From assembly GCF_002000055.1 (NCBI RefSeq), contig NZ_MVBD01000010.1, positions 1 through 64,000 of the forward strand: a DNA stretch of 64,000 nucleotides, read 5' to 3'. Source of the DNA: Marinicella sediminis (lineage in GTDB: Bacteria; Pseudomonadota; Gammaproteobacteria; Xanthomonadales; Marinicellaceae). The notes beneath the pieces are model-generated. The model saw nothing but the letters and a program-made list of their open reading frames with translations. It was not told where the DNA came from and did not search any database. A program made the position numbers and the translations under genes. Shown piece after piece: positions 54,614-62,479 of this stretch (position 1 is the stretch's first letter; each line of letters starts with the position of its first letter).

Positions 54614-55393
54614 TCATGAATCACTGATGTGCACCAACTGATTTATTTTTTGTTGATTTTTGGTTTTTTTCAACCCTGGGGGGATAACCAGCGTGCTTTT
54701 CATGCTCAAAGTTGTCTTTGCCAGATCTGCCAGCTCAAGCTGCTTAATCATTGGCTCTTCTATTGGTAAAACCGCGCATTCATAGATGATGACCTGGTGA
54801 TCAGATGGGTAGGTTTCCAACAACAAATCGACCAGCAACTGACGTGCTGCGACCTGAGTTTCGAATACTTTCAAGCTGCGGTCACCGGCCAGACTGACTT
54901 GCCAGATAATCAAATACGCCGTGGGGTCAAAGCGGGTCTCATTGAACATGAAATTATTGGCCTCATAATGAGCACAGCCATGTGTTCCGGGATCAATGCC
55001 CAAATCAGCATACAGACAGTCCTCAGCAGAGACACCAGGCTCCATATGGGCCTTGAAACCCTCTGCCCTGGCCATGCGGATGGTTTCATGCGGTGTCAGG
55101 GCAAACACCCCAGGGTGACCATAAAAAGCCCCGACCACTTTTTTACCGGCCCTGACTTCGGTCATGATGGCATCATTCATTTCAGCATAGGTTTGTTTTC
55201 GTGATTTACCTTCCGCATACAAGGGCTGCAAGCTGATGACTTCATCATTCATGGTTTTCACCCACTCTTCGACCAGCTGATTGGATGCCGCCACAAAAAC
55301 CACATCCGCCTGTTCGATGAAATTTCTGGATAAGGGTGTGATGTGTGATCCCAGGGTCATACCCAGGCCCACATTGACTAAACTGCCTTTCAT
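54614..55393 (-). CDS. Borosin-type peptide alpha-N-methyltransferase (SonM-like)
   Basis: 259 residues from the ATG at 55393, in an ATGA overlap with the GNAT stop; the longer frame upstream is GNAT sequence. It has the tetrapyrrole-methylase fold: GSLVNVGLGMTLG, ADVVFVAAS, the SAM site YGHPGVFA (about 91-98), MEPGVSAEDCLYADLGIDPG and NNFMFNETRFDPTAYLIIWQ. Tyr59, Arg65 and Tyr69 repeat the spacing of the catalytic Tyr66-Arg72-Tyr76 of the fungal borosin enzyme OphMA, and length and blocks match SonM of Shewanella oneidensis. It methylates backbone amides. A cobalamin-pathway methylase is less likely: no cobalamin synthesis genes adjoin it. Confidence 0.88.
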   Translation of the reverse strand: MKGSLVNVGLGMTLGSHITPLSRNFIEQADVVFVAASNQLVEEWVKTMNDEVISLQPLYAEGKSRKQTYAEMNDAIMTEVRAGKKVVGAFYGHPGVFALTPHETIRMARAEGFKAHMEPGVSAEDCLYADLGIDPGTHGCAHYEANNFMFNETRFDPTAYLIIWQVSLAGDRSLKVFETQVAARQLLVDLLLETYPSDHQVIIYECAVLPIEEPMIKQLELADLAKTTLSMKSTLVIPPGLKKTKNQQKINQLVHISDS

Positions 55394-55911
55394 TGATTTA
55401 ATTGCTCCATGGTGACATTCCACCGGTTTTTGTTGTGGTGACGAGCAGAATTGGACAGGTTTGCCACCCGTTGGAATCCCAATTTCCTGCAACCTTCATT
55501 GGCACTGACGTTGTGTTTATCGATAAAACAACACAATAACTGGACTGGTTGAGTAAAGAACTCGCCACTTTGTCTCATCAAGGGCAACAATGCGGACCGG
55601 CTCAACCCATGTTTCTGATATTCCGGCCTGATCATGATGCCAAATTCTACTGCCTGCAATGAGTCACGCCAATGGAGACTGATCAAGCCTGCAAAGGCCT
55701 CTTCAGTCTGATGAAAAAGCAACCTGACCAATGCCTGCCGGCATTGTGACTGCTGAATCAGTTTTTGGGCCAGCTGCGTCGCTTGCCTGAGACTTAAAGG
55801 CGGACCAATGTGTTGCATCATCAACTCATGTTGATACAAACCGGCCATAAGCCCAGTATCAGACATGCCTGGGGACCTGCTGTAAAATCCGTCAGAACCA
55901 ACCAATTCCAT
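55390..55911 (-). CDS. GNAT family N-acetyltransferase (copy 1 of locus)
   Basis: 173 residues of the RimJ/RimL-like type: LMMQHIGPPLSLRQA, AVEFGIMIRPEYQKHGLSRSAL (acetyl-CoA loop) and FIDKHNVSANEGCRKLGFQRV. It is the first gene of the borosin-like operon and is joined to the methyltransferase by an ATGA overlap. It starts back-to-back with mtfA with about 60 bases between starts. Acetylation of the peptide N-terminus, or of a transport or immunity target, is possible but unproven. Confidence 0.82.
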   Translation of the reverse strand: MELVGSDGFYSRSPGMSDTGLMAGLYQHELMMQHIGPPLSLRQATQLAQKLIQQSQCRQALVRLLFHQTEEAFAGLISLHWRDSLQAVEFGIMIRPEYQKHGLSRSALLPLMRQSGEFFTQPVQLLCCFIDKHNVSANEGCRKLGFQRVANLSNSARHHNKNRWNVTMEQLNQ

Positions 55912-55970
55912 TGACTACTCAGTTGCTCAAAACGAACTATGTTACTATATTCAAAAACATATTCCATCCC

Positions 55971-56801
55971 ATGAATCCACAATACCAGTTTTTAATCGCT
56001 GCTGTCATGCTTGTTGTGCTCAGTATCATGTTTGCAAAATGGCGCAAACGACGCCGCAGAGCACATATTTTCAACCTGAAAACCCCTGACCAGTGGGTCA
56101 CAATGATTCGCGAACAGGTGGCCATTTATGACTTCCTGCCTGAACATTTACAACAGGAGTTGCTCGGCCATGTCAATGTGTTTCTTTCCGAAAAATATTT
56201 TTCCGGGCACGCCGGTCTTGAAGTCACTGACGAGATGCGGGTCACCATTGCGGCACAGGCTTGCTTGTTGCTGTTAAACCGCAAAACCAACTATTACCCG
56301 CACCTGAAAACCATCATGATTTATCCGGCTGGTTTTAAAAACCCCAATCACGAAGGTCCTGGACATCACCTGGGTGAGTCCTGGGTCAGGGGACCGGTGG
56401 TGTTGTCCTGGGCGGATAGCCAGCACGGAGCAGCCAATGCATCAGACGGCACCAATGTGGTGATTCATGAGTTTGCCCATCAACTGGACCAGGCTGATGG
56501 CGCTGGTGATGGCCGACCGATCCTTGACAGCAGCCAGTTACGTACCTGGGGCAAAGTGATGAGCAAAGAGTATCAGTTTTTAACCACCCGGGCCCGACTC
56601 AGAAACCGATCGTTTTTTGACCATTACGGCGCCACCAATCCGGCAGAGTTTTTTGCGGTGATCACTGAACATTTTTTTGAACAACCCAGAACTTTTCAAC
56701 GCAAACACCCTGATTTGTATCAAACCCTGAGCCGCTATTTTAAGCTGGATCCTGCCAGCTGGCTGAAACGACAACCACCTGTTGACAAGCGAAAAAAATA
56801 A
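55971..56801 (+). CDS. mtfA: MtfA family zinc peptidase
   Basis: 276 residues from the ATG at 55971. A membrane segment at the start (YQFLIAAVMLVVLSIMF) precedes the peptidase domain with HEFAHQLDQADG (HExxH at about 166-170) and the downstream EFFAVITEHFFEQP that supplies further ligands. In E. coli MtfA binds and removes the Mlc (DgsA) repressor and has aminopeptidase activity. The membrane anchor, absent in E. coli MtfA, is usual in marine relatives. Confidence 0.9.
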   Translation: MNPQYQFLIAAVMLVVLSIMFAKWRKRRRRAHIFNLKTPDQWVTMIREQVAIYDFLPEHLQQELLGHVNVFLSEKYFSGHAGLEVTDEMRVTIAAQACLLLLNRKTNYYPHLKTIMIYPAGFKNPNHEGPGHHLGESWVRGPVVLSWADSQHGAANASDGTNVVIHEFAHQLDQADGAGDGRPILDSSQLRTWGKVMSKEYQFLTTRARLRNRSFFDHYGATNPAEFFAVITEHFFEQPRTFQRKHPDLYQTLSRYFKLDPASWLKRQPPVDKRKK

Positions 56802-56947
56802 GCCCAATAGCAACCATTTCCGTCATCAAACCGTCAATTTAATAAAGCACAATGCGCACGCTGACATCTCAATCAATGTGAACCAATGTAACTTTTTTGA
56901 GTCTGATGCGTTTATACAGATAACAAACCAACAGCCTTGGCGGGAAT

Positions 56948-57490
56948 ATGACAATGAACACACAACATTTTTTAACATCATTTTTAAAAGCAGCAGGATT
57001 GACTGCGGTGATGATCGGCTCACTGGTGGCACAAAGTTATGCCACCAATGCTTTGTTTTCAGACACAGTGATGAAAATGAACATTGAATTCAGTGCCACA
57101 GACAATGATCAGACACAAACTCAGGTGGCAGCCATGACGGTGCGCAATGAACAAGAGTCCAGCCTGGAATTTGGTGATCACCAAATCAACATCAAAACCA
57201 CCTTCATCAACTGGTCTGATGAAGCCACCGAACCCGAGCAAATTTTTGCCGAACTGATCCTCAATAAAATCGCTGAAAATGGCGAAGTGGAATTCACCCA
57301 CACCCCTAAATTCATGATTGACAAAAACAAATGGGCTGAATTTAAAATTGCCCCCACTGCAGACCAGGAAGGCATTGAATTCAAAATGAAATACGAGGAT
57401 TTTCATCGTCTGAAAGATGAAAAGGCGCACCTTGATCAGCCAGTATGGCTGGACTGGGGCATGGCGCAGAATGAAGCAGAAGTCTGCTGA
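56948..57490 (+). CDS. Exported protein of unknown function
   Basis: 180 residues. A hydrophobic N-terminus with likely signal cleavage in QSYATNA precedes a beta-rich acidic domain (MNIEFSATDNDQTQTQVAAM, INIKTTFINWSDEA, KFMIDKNKWAEFKI). The ribosome site is weak and ATGs at 56948 and 56954 are alternatives. No family is recognised. A terminator follows. Confidence 0.65.
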   Translation: MTMNTQHFLTSFLKAAGLTAVMIGSLVAQSYATNALFSDTVMKMNIEFSATDNDQTQTQVAAMTVRNEQESSLEFGDHQINIKTTFINWSDEATEPEQIFAELILNKIAENGEVEFTHTPKFMIDKNKWAEFKIAPTADQEGIEFKMKYEDFHRLKDEKAHLDQPVWLDWGMAQNEAEVC

Positions 57491-57523
57491 TTAACGCCCA
57501 ATTATTTCCCCAGGCACCCCATC

Positions 57524-57555
57524 AAAACCGGTACGTTTAGAAGTGCCGGTTTTTT
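57524..57555 (+). terminator. Intrinsic terminator
   Basis: AAAACCGGTAC and GTGCCGGTTTT pair (one G-T) around a GTTTAGAA loop, with a T-run after it. Confidence 0.75.
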
Positions 57556-57611
57556 CATGCGGTTCAGGCATTGGCAAGCCAGCTGCATACCAATGGCTTC
57601 TGGTCAATGAT

Positions 57612-58994
57612 TCAGGAGTCCACCACCTTGCCACGGTTCAATACACCATTGGGATCGAACACCTGCTTAACAGCCTGCATCAGCCGAATTTCCTCAGCAG
57701 ATTTTGAATAAGGCAAAAATGGTTTTTTGATTAAACCAACACCGTGTTCAGCTGAGATGCTACCGGAAAACTGTTGAATCAAGCCATAAACATGGACATT
57801 GACCTGTTCACATTGGGCTTTGAATTCAGCGGTGTCCATGTCTGCAGGCTTTAATATGTTCAAGTGCAGGTTGCCATCGCCAATGTGCCCAAACCAAATG
57901 GTTTCAAAATCAGGGTATTCAGCAGCCAGAATGTCTTCCAACTGCTCCATGAATGCCGGCACCAAAGAAATCTTCACAGAAATGTCATTCTTATATGGCG
58001 TGTAATGAGCAATGGATTCAGAAATGCCCTCGCGGTATTGCCACAATTGAGTGGCCTGATCGAGGCTTTGTGCAATGATGCCATCATTGACCCAGCCAGA
58101 TTCCATACCTGACTCAAAGACATCCATCGCAGCGGCTTCATTTTCATCAAACTCCAGCAGCACATAAAAGGGATGCAGCTCATCAAATGGATTGTCGAAA
58201 CCACGGTGTGCCATCACCCGCTTTAGAGAACGGTCTGAAAAAAACTCAAAAGAGGACAAAACCAAAGATTTCCTCGCCAGTGCAAACACCGACATAATTG
58301 CCTCCAGTGAAGTCAAGGCCAACAGCATCACGGATTGATTGGGAGGCTGGGCAAGCAACTTAATTTCTGCTTCAATCACCACGCCCAAGATGCCTTCTGA
58401 GCCGATGAACAGGTGGCGAAAATCCAACCCACTGGCATTTTTCACCAGACCTTGGTTGAGGTGCAGGATTTCTCCGCTGCCGGTTACCACAGTTAGACCC
58501 AAGACATAATCACGGGTCAGCCCGTAGCGCAGCACGCGGATACCACCGGCATTGGTGGCGATGTTACCGGCAATATGACTGGACCCTGAAGAGGCAAAAT
58601 CCACAGGATAGAATAATCCCTGATCTGCAGCAAACTGTTGCAATTGTTCGGTGATTACCCCGGCGCCAACCTTAACCGTCTGATCGATTGGATTGAAGTC
58701 GCTGATGGCATTAAAACGCACCATTGAAATCACCCACTCTCCACCGGTAGCAACGGCACCCGCACTGTATCCTGTGCGCCCTCCGGATGGGATAACCACC
58801 TGACCGGTTCGGTTGGCCAGCCGGATGATCTGTTGTACTTCTGCGATGTCATTGGGGAAAAACACCACCGACGCATCAGGTTGATGAAAACGGGTCCAGT
58901 CCTGACCAAATTGTTCCAGGTCACCGGGCTGCATGGACCAGGCCAGGCCGCTGAGTTCGGTTTCCAGTAAAGAAGACAGTTCGTTGGCTTGCAT
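57612..58994 (-). CDS. FAD-binding D-2-hydroxyacid dehydrogenase, probably D-2-hydroxyglutarate dehydrogenase
   Basis: 460 residues of the GlcD/VAO family: the FAD domain with IPSGGRTGYSAGAV (about 69-82) and SSGSSHIAGNIATNAGG, and the substrate domain with FGHIGDGNLHLNIL and SAEHGVGLIKK. It is divergently arranged with serA, 54 bases apart. SerA produces D-2-hydroxyglutarate as a by-product, and paired dehydrogenases recycle it (shown in Pseudomonas stutzeri). That context supports this substrate over D-lactate or glycolate. Confidence 0.85.
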   Translation of the reverse strand: MQANELSSLLETELSGLAWSMQPGDLEQFGQDWTRFHQPDASVVFFPNDIAEVQQIIRLANRTGQVVIPSGGRTGYSAGAVATGGEWVISMVRFNAISDFNPIDQTVKVGAGVITEQLQQFAADQGLFYPVDFASSGSSHIAGNIATNAGGIRVLRYGLTRDYVLGLTVVTGSGEILHLNQGLVKNASGLDFRHLFIGSEGILGVVIEAEIKLLAQPPNQSVMLLALTSLEAIMSVFALARKSLVLSSFEFFSDRSLKRVMAHRGFDNPFDELHPFYVLLEFDENEAAAMDVFESGMESGWVNDGIIAQSLDQATQLWQYREGISESIAHYTPYKNDISVKISLVPAFMEQLEDILAAEYPDFETIWFGHIGDGNLHLNILKPADMDTAEFKAQCEQVNVHVYGLIQQFSGSISAEHGVGLIKKPFLPYSKSAEEIRLMQAVKQVFDPNGVLNRGKVVDS

Positions 58995-59048
58995 ATCTGT
59001 TAAAATCCTGTTTTCAATAAAACATCACTGCTCAAAGGCGCAAAGAAT

Positions 59049-60281
59049 ATGACCAAATTGTCCCTAAGTAAAGAAAAAATCAAGGTAGTTTTACTGGAAG
59101 GTGTACACCCTGATGCCGAAACCTTGTTCAGACAGGATGGCTACCACAACATCCATATATATAAGAGTACGCCTGCTGATGATGAGTTGCAAAACATCCT
59201 CAGCGACACCCACATCCTTGGCATTCGTTCACGGACCCAGCTGAAAGGAGCCAATCTGGCGGCTTGCGAAAAACTGATGGCGGTGGGGACCTTCTGTATT
59301 GGCACCAATCAAGTCGACCTGGAATCCTGCACAAGCAAAGGTATTCCGGTGTTCAATGCTCCATTTTCCAACACCCGCAGTGTGGCTGAACTGGTGATGG
59401 CTGAAATCATTTTGTTGTTACGCGGTATACCTGAAAAAAATGCCAAAGCCCATCGGGGTCAGTGGCATAAATCAGCCCTTCACTCCAACGAAACCCGTGG
59501 AAAAACCCTCGGAATTGTCGGTTTTGGCCACATCGGCTCACAACTGTGCATCCTCGCTGAAGCCATGGGCATGCAGGTCAAATACTTCGACATTGAGAAC
59601 AAACTACCATTGGGCAACAGCATGGCCGTCAGTTCTCTGGAGGATTTATTGCCTCAGGTCGATGTACTCAGTTTACATGTGCCTGACACCGAACTGACCC
59701 GCCAGATGATTGGTGCCAAAGAACTGGCCTTGTTACCCAAGGGGGCTTTTCTGGTCAATGCTGCACGGGGACTGATTGTTGACATTGATGCATTGGCAAA
59801 CAGCTTGCGCATCGGCCACCTCAATGGAGCAGCCATTGATGTGTTCCCCGAGGAACCAGCCAGTAACAACGACCCTTTTGAATCACCTTTGCTTGAATTT
59901 GACAACGTCATTCTCACCCCGCACATTGGTGGCAGTACACAAGAAGCACAGGTCAACATCGCCAATGAGGTGGCTGACAAACTGATTAAATACTCCAATA
60001 ATGGCAGTACCTCTTCCGCAGTAAATTTCCCCGAAGTTTCTCTGCCGGCCTTGCATGCAGATCTGACACGGGTGATGCACATTCACGAAAATAAACCAGG
60101 CATGTTGGAGCAAATCAACCATTCTTTCTCCAGTCAGAAAATCAACATTGCAGCCATGTACCTGCAAACCCTGGGTGAAATTGGCTATGTGATCATGGAC
60201 GTCAACTGTGAGTCATCTGACCCCATCGTCAATCAACTCAAAGACATCGAGGGCACCATCCGGGTGCGGGTATTACACTGA
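59049..60281 (+). CDS. serA: D-3-phosphoglycerate dehydrogenase
   Basis: 410 residues, the E. coli-type length. NAD-binding GIVGFGHIGSQLCILAEAMG, the catalytic Arg in NAARGLIVD, Glu in FPEEPAS and His in TPHIGGST. The C-terminal ACT domain (about 335-410) begins HIHENKPGMLEQI and binds serine for feedback inhibition. It makes the first step of serine synthesis, which links to the glycine-cleavage genes at 24-27 kb. The next gene follows by 12 bases. Confidence 0.96.
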   Translation: MTKLSLSKEKIKVVLLEGVHPDAETLFRQDGYHNIHIYKSTPADDELQNILSDTHILGIRSRTQLKGANLAACEKLMAVGTFCIGTNQVDLESCTSKGIPVFNAPFSNTRSVAELVMAEIILLLRGIPEKNAKAHRGQWHKSALHSNETRGKTLGIVGFGHIGSQLCILAEAMGMQVKYFDIENKLPLGNSMAVSSLEDLLPQVDVLSLHVPDTELTRQMIGAKELALLPKGAFLVNAARGLIVDIDALANSLRIGHLNGAAIDVFPEEPASNNDPFESPLLEFDNVILTPHIGGSTQEAQVNIANEVADKLIKYSNNGSTSSAVNFPEVSLPALHADLTRVMHIHENKPGMLEQINHSFSSQKINIAAMYLQTLGEIGYVIMDVNCESSDPIVNQLKDIEGTIRVRVLH

Positions 60282-60293
60282 AACAGGAATAAC

Positions 60294-62048
60294 ATGATAA
60301 AAATACACCCACTGCTGATACTGCTGGCCTTTTTGTTCAGCCAACAAGCCGACGCCAACAGAACCAGTAAACAACTACATAAAATCCTGGATGAAGTGAT
60401 CGAAGTGCAGAAAGCGTTGAGCCCGCAACTGGCCGCTTATCTGGGTGATAAGTCCCGGGCTGGCCAGTTGGATGACCAGTCTGCTGACTTTTATCTGGAA
60501 CAAAACAACCGTTTGCAACCCTTGCTTGATCAGCTGAACAAACTCAACAAAAACAAACTGAGCTTTGAAGATCAGGTTTCGCTACAGATGCAGCAGGCTT
60601 TTTTACAACAAACCCTGGCAGATAATCGCTACAAAGAGTATCAGATACCCATCACCGCAGAGGGCTCCTTTCACGTGAATCTGGCTACCATGCATCGCTA
60701 TGCCAGTTTTAACACCGCTGAAGATTTCCAGTCGCATCTGCAAAAAATGAAGCAGATACCCCGAGTCATACAACAACACATCGATAACATGCGTGCTGGT
60801 CTGGAGCGCGGATTCACTCAACCTCAGGTGATCATTCAGCATTATCCTCAATTCATTCAAACCTATATCACTGAGGATGTCGAACAATCGACTTTTTACC
60901 AACCGTTTCACAAACAACCAAAACACCTGGATGATCAGGCATTCACTGACTTCCAGCAGCAAGCAAGAACCATCATCAAAGAGGCCATAAACCCAGCTTA
61001 CCGCCAATTCAAAAGTTTCATGCAAGAGACTTATATTCCAGGAGCCAGAACGACCATTGGTGCACACCACCTACCAGATGGACAGGCATATTACCAACAA
61101 CAGATCAAAGAGTATACGACCCTGGACCTGACCGCCGATGAGATCCATCAAATTGGCTGGCAGGAGGTAAAACGCATTCGACAGGAAATGGAACAAATCA
61201 TTGCCAAGCTGTCATTTAACGGGAGCTTCGCTGAATTTTTACAGTTTCTGCGCACTGAGCCACGTTTTTATGCCACTACACCAGATGAATTACTGACCAC
61301 CGCCCGCGACATTGCCAAACGCATGGACGGCGAATTGCCCAAATTATTTACCCGTTTACCCAGACAGCCTTATGCTGTGAATCCGGTTCCAGCGGGCATC
61401 GCGCCGAACTACACCACCGGGCGATATGTACCAGCTCCCCTTGACTCTAACCGACCAGGACAATACTGGGTTAATACCTACGCCCTTGAAAAACGTCCGC
61501 TGTATAACCTTGAGGCGCTCACTTTCCATGAAGCCGTACCTGGCCATCATTTACAGATAGCACTGTCCAAAGAACTGACACATTTACCCAAGTTCAGACA
61601 AAATGCTTATATTTCTGCCTTTGGCGAAGGCTGGGGACTTTATACTGAAAAACTGGCCAAAGAAGTGGGCTTTTATCAGGATCCGTATGCAGACTTTGGT
61701 CGTCTGACCTATGAGATGTGGCGCGCCATGCGGCTGGTTGTAGACACTGGGATGCATGCCAAAGGGATGAGCCGGGAAGAAGCCATTCAATTAATGGAAG
61801 ACAACACCGCACTGTCTAAACACAATGTCCGTACTGAAATTGATCGCTACATTGCCTGGCCGGGTCAAGCACTTTCCTACAAACTGGGAGAAATCAAAAT
61901 CTGGGAATTACGTCAGCATGCTGAACAGGCGCTGGGGACAGATTTTGACATCCGCACCTTTCATGATGCGCTGCTGGGTAGTGGCTCAGTACCATTGGAT
62001 GTGCTACAGCAAATCGTTGAACGCCACATCAACACCGTTCATCAATGA
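60294..62048 (+). CDS. Secreted DUF885 family peptidase-like protein (copy 2)
   Basis: 584 residues. A signal peptide ends QQADAN. The DUF885 motif HEAVPGHHLQI is at about residue 412, then SAFGEGWGLYTEKL supplies the likely third ligand Glu, and RTEIDRYIAWPGQALSYKLG follows near the end. It is a distant paralogue of the protein at 6.9-8.7 kb. It lies 12 bases after serA and is probably read from the same message, an unexpected partner for serine biosynthesis. Confidence 0.85.
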   Translation: MIKIHPLLILLAFLFSQQADANRTSKQLHKILDEVIEVQKALSPQLAAYLGDKSRAGQLDDQSADFYLEQNNRLQPLLDQLNKLNKNKLSFEDQVSLQMQQAFLQQTLADNRYKEYQIPITAEGSFHVNLATMHRYASFNTAEDFQSHLQKMKQIPRVIQQHIDNMRAGLERGFTQPQVIIQHYPQFIQTYITEDVEQSTFYQPFHKQPKHLDDQAFTDFQQQARTIIKEAINPAYRQFKSFMQETYIPGARTTIGAHHLPDGQAYYQQQIKEYTTLDLTADEIHQIGWQEVKRIRQEMEQIIAKLSFNGSFAEFLQFLRTEPRFYATTPDELLTTARDIAKRMDGELPKLFTRLPRQPYAVNPVPAGIAPNYTTGRYVPAPLDSNRPGQYWVNTYALEKRPLYNLEALTFHEAVPGHHLQIALSKELTHLPKFRQNAYISAFGEGWGLYTEKLAKEVGFYQDPYADFGRLTYEMWRAMRLVVDTGMHAKGMSREEAIQLMEDNTALSKHNVRTEIDRYIAWPGQALSYKLGEIKIWELRQHAEQALGTDFDIRTFHDALLGSGSVPLDVLQQIVERHINTVHQ

Positions 62049-62088
62049 AAAAAAAAACCACCCTGATGAAATGTTCATCAGGGTGGTT
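62048..62088 (-). terminator. Strong hairpin terminator of the DUF2892 gene
   Basis: A perfect 15-bp stem (AACCACCCTGATGAA and its complement) with a three-base loop lies left of the DUF2892 stop. A run of ten As on the left gives the U-tract on the minus strand. It may also halt plus-strand transcripts from the DUF885 gene. Confidence 0.85.
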
Positions 62089-62132
62089 CACGGGAGTCAA
62101 CAAAAGCTGACTGTGGGTAAGCGACATTCTGG

Positions 62133-62342
62133 TTACTCTTTCACCCCTGCTGCCTTAAGGATTTTAGCCAGCGGACAAAACCCTGTGAAACTGTATTGGA
62201 ATAAATTCAGCCCCACAAACAATGCAAACCACAACCAACTGATCCGGGACAGATCAACCTGCCCCGTCAGATGAGCCAGGCTGAGGCTGAGGACAACAAA
62301 CAGGCCGGCAAACATGTTCACCATTCTTGATACATTCATCAT
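62133..62342 (-). CDS. DUF2892 small membrane protein
   Basis: 69 residues. [21 protein letters not shown], then [27 protein letters not shown], is the two-helix DUF2892 (YgaP C-terminal-like) pattern including GFCP. In other bacteria the domain is often fused to rhodanese; here it stands alone. Confidence 0.87.
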   Translation of the reverse strand: MMNVSRMVNMFAGLFVVLSLSLAHLTGQVDLSRISWLWFALFVGLNLFQYSFTGFCPLAKILKAAGVKE

Positions 62343-62412
62343 TGTGCTCCTTGGTTCAATGCGGTCATTGTATTAGATTCTTCTTATATTAGCAATGACT
62401 AATTTTACTGGC

Positions 62413-62444
62413 AAAAAAAAACGGCCACCCAAAATGACCGTTTT
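62413..62444 (-). terminator. Minus-strand terminator of the DUF5666 gene
   Basis: AAAACGG-C-CA and TG-A-CCGTTTT form a stem with one mismatch; the eight or nine As on the left provide the U-tract on the minus strand. Confidence 0.7.
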
Positions 62445-62479
62445 CATTGCTGCACAGAGCAGCAGTTCAGTTGACTGCT

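Noticed and set aside
54614-55393. Cobalamin-pathway precorrin methylase
   Set aside because: The fold is the same, but the Tyr-Arg-Tyr pattern, the adjacent small peptide and the absence of cobalamin synthesis genes favour a borosin-type enzyme.
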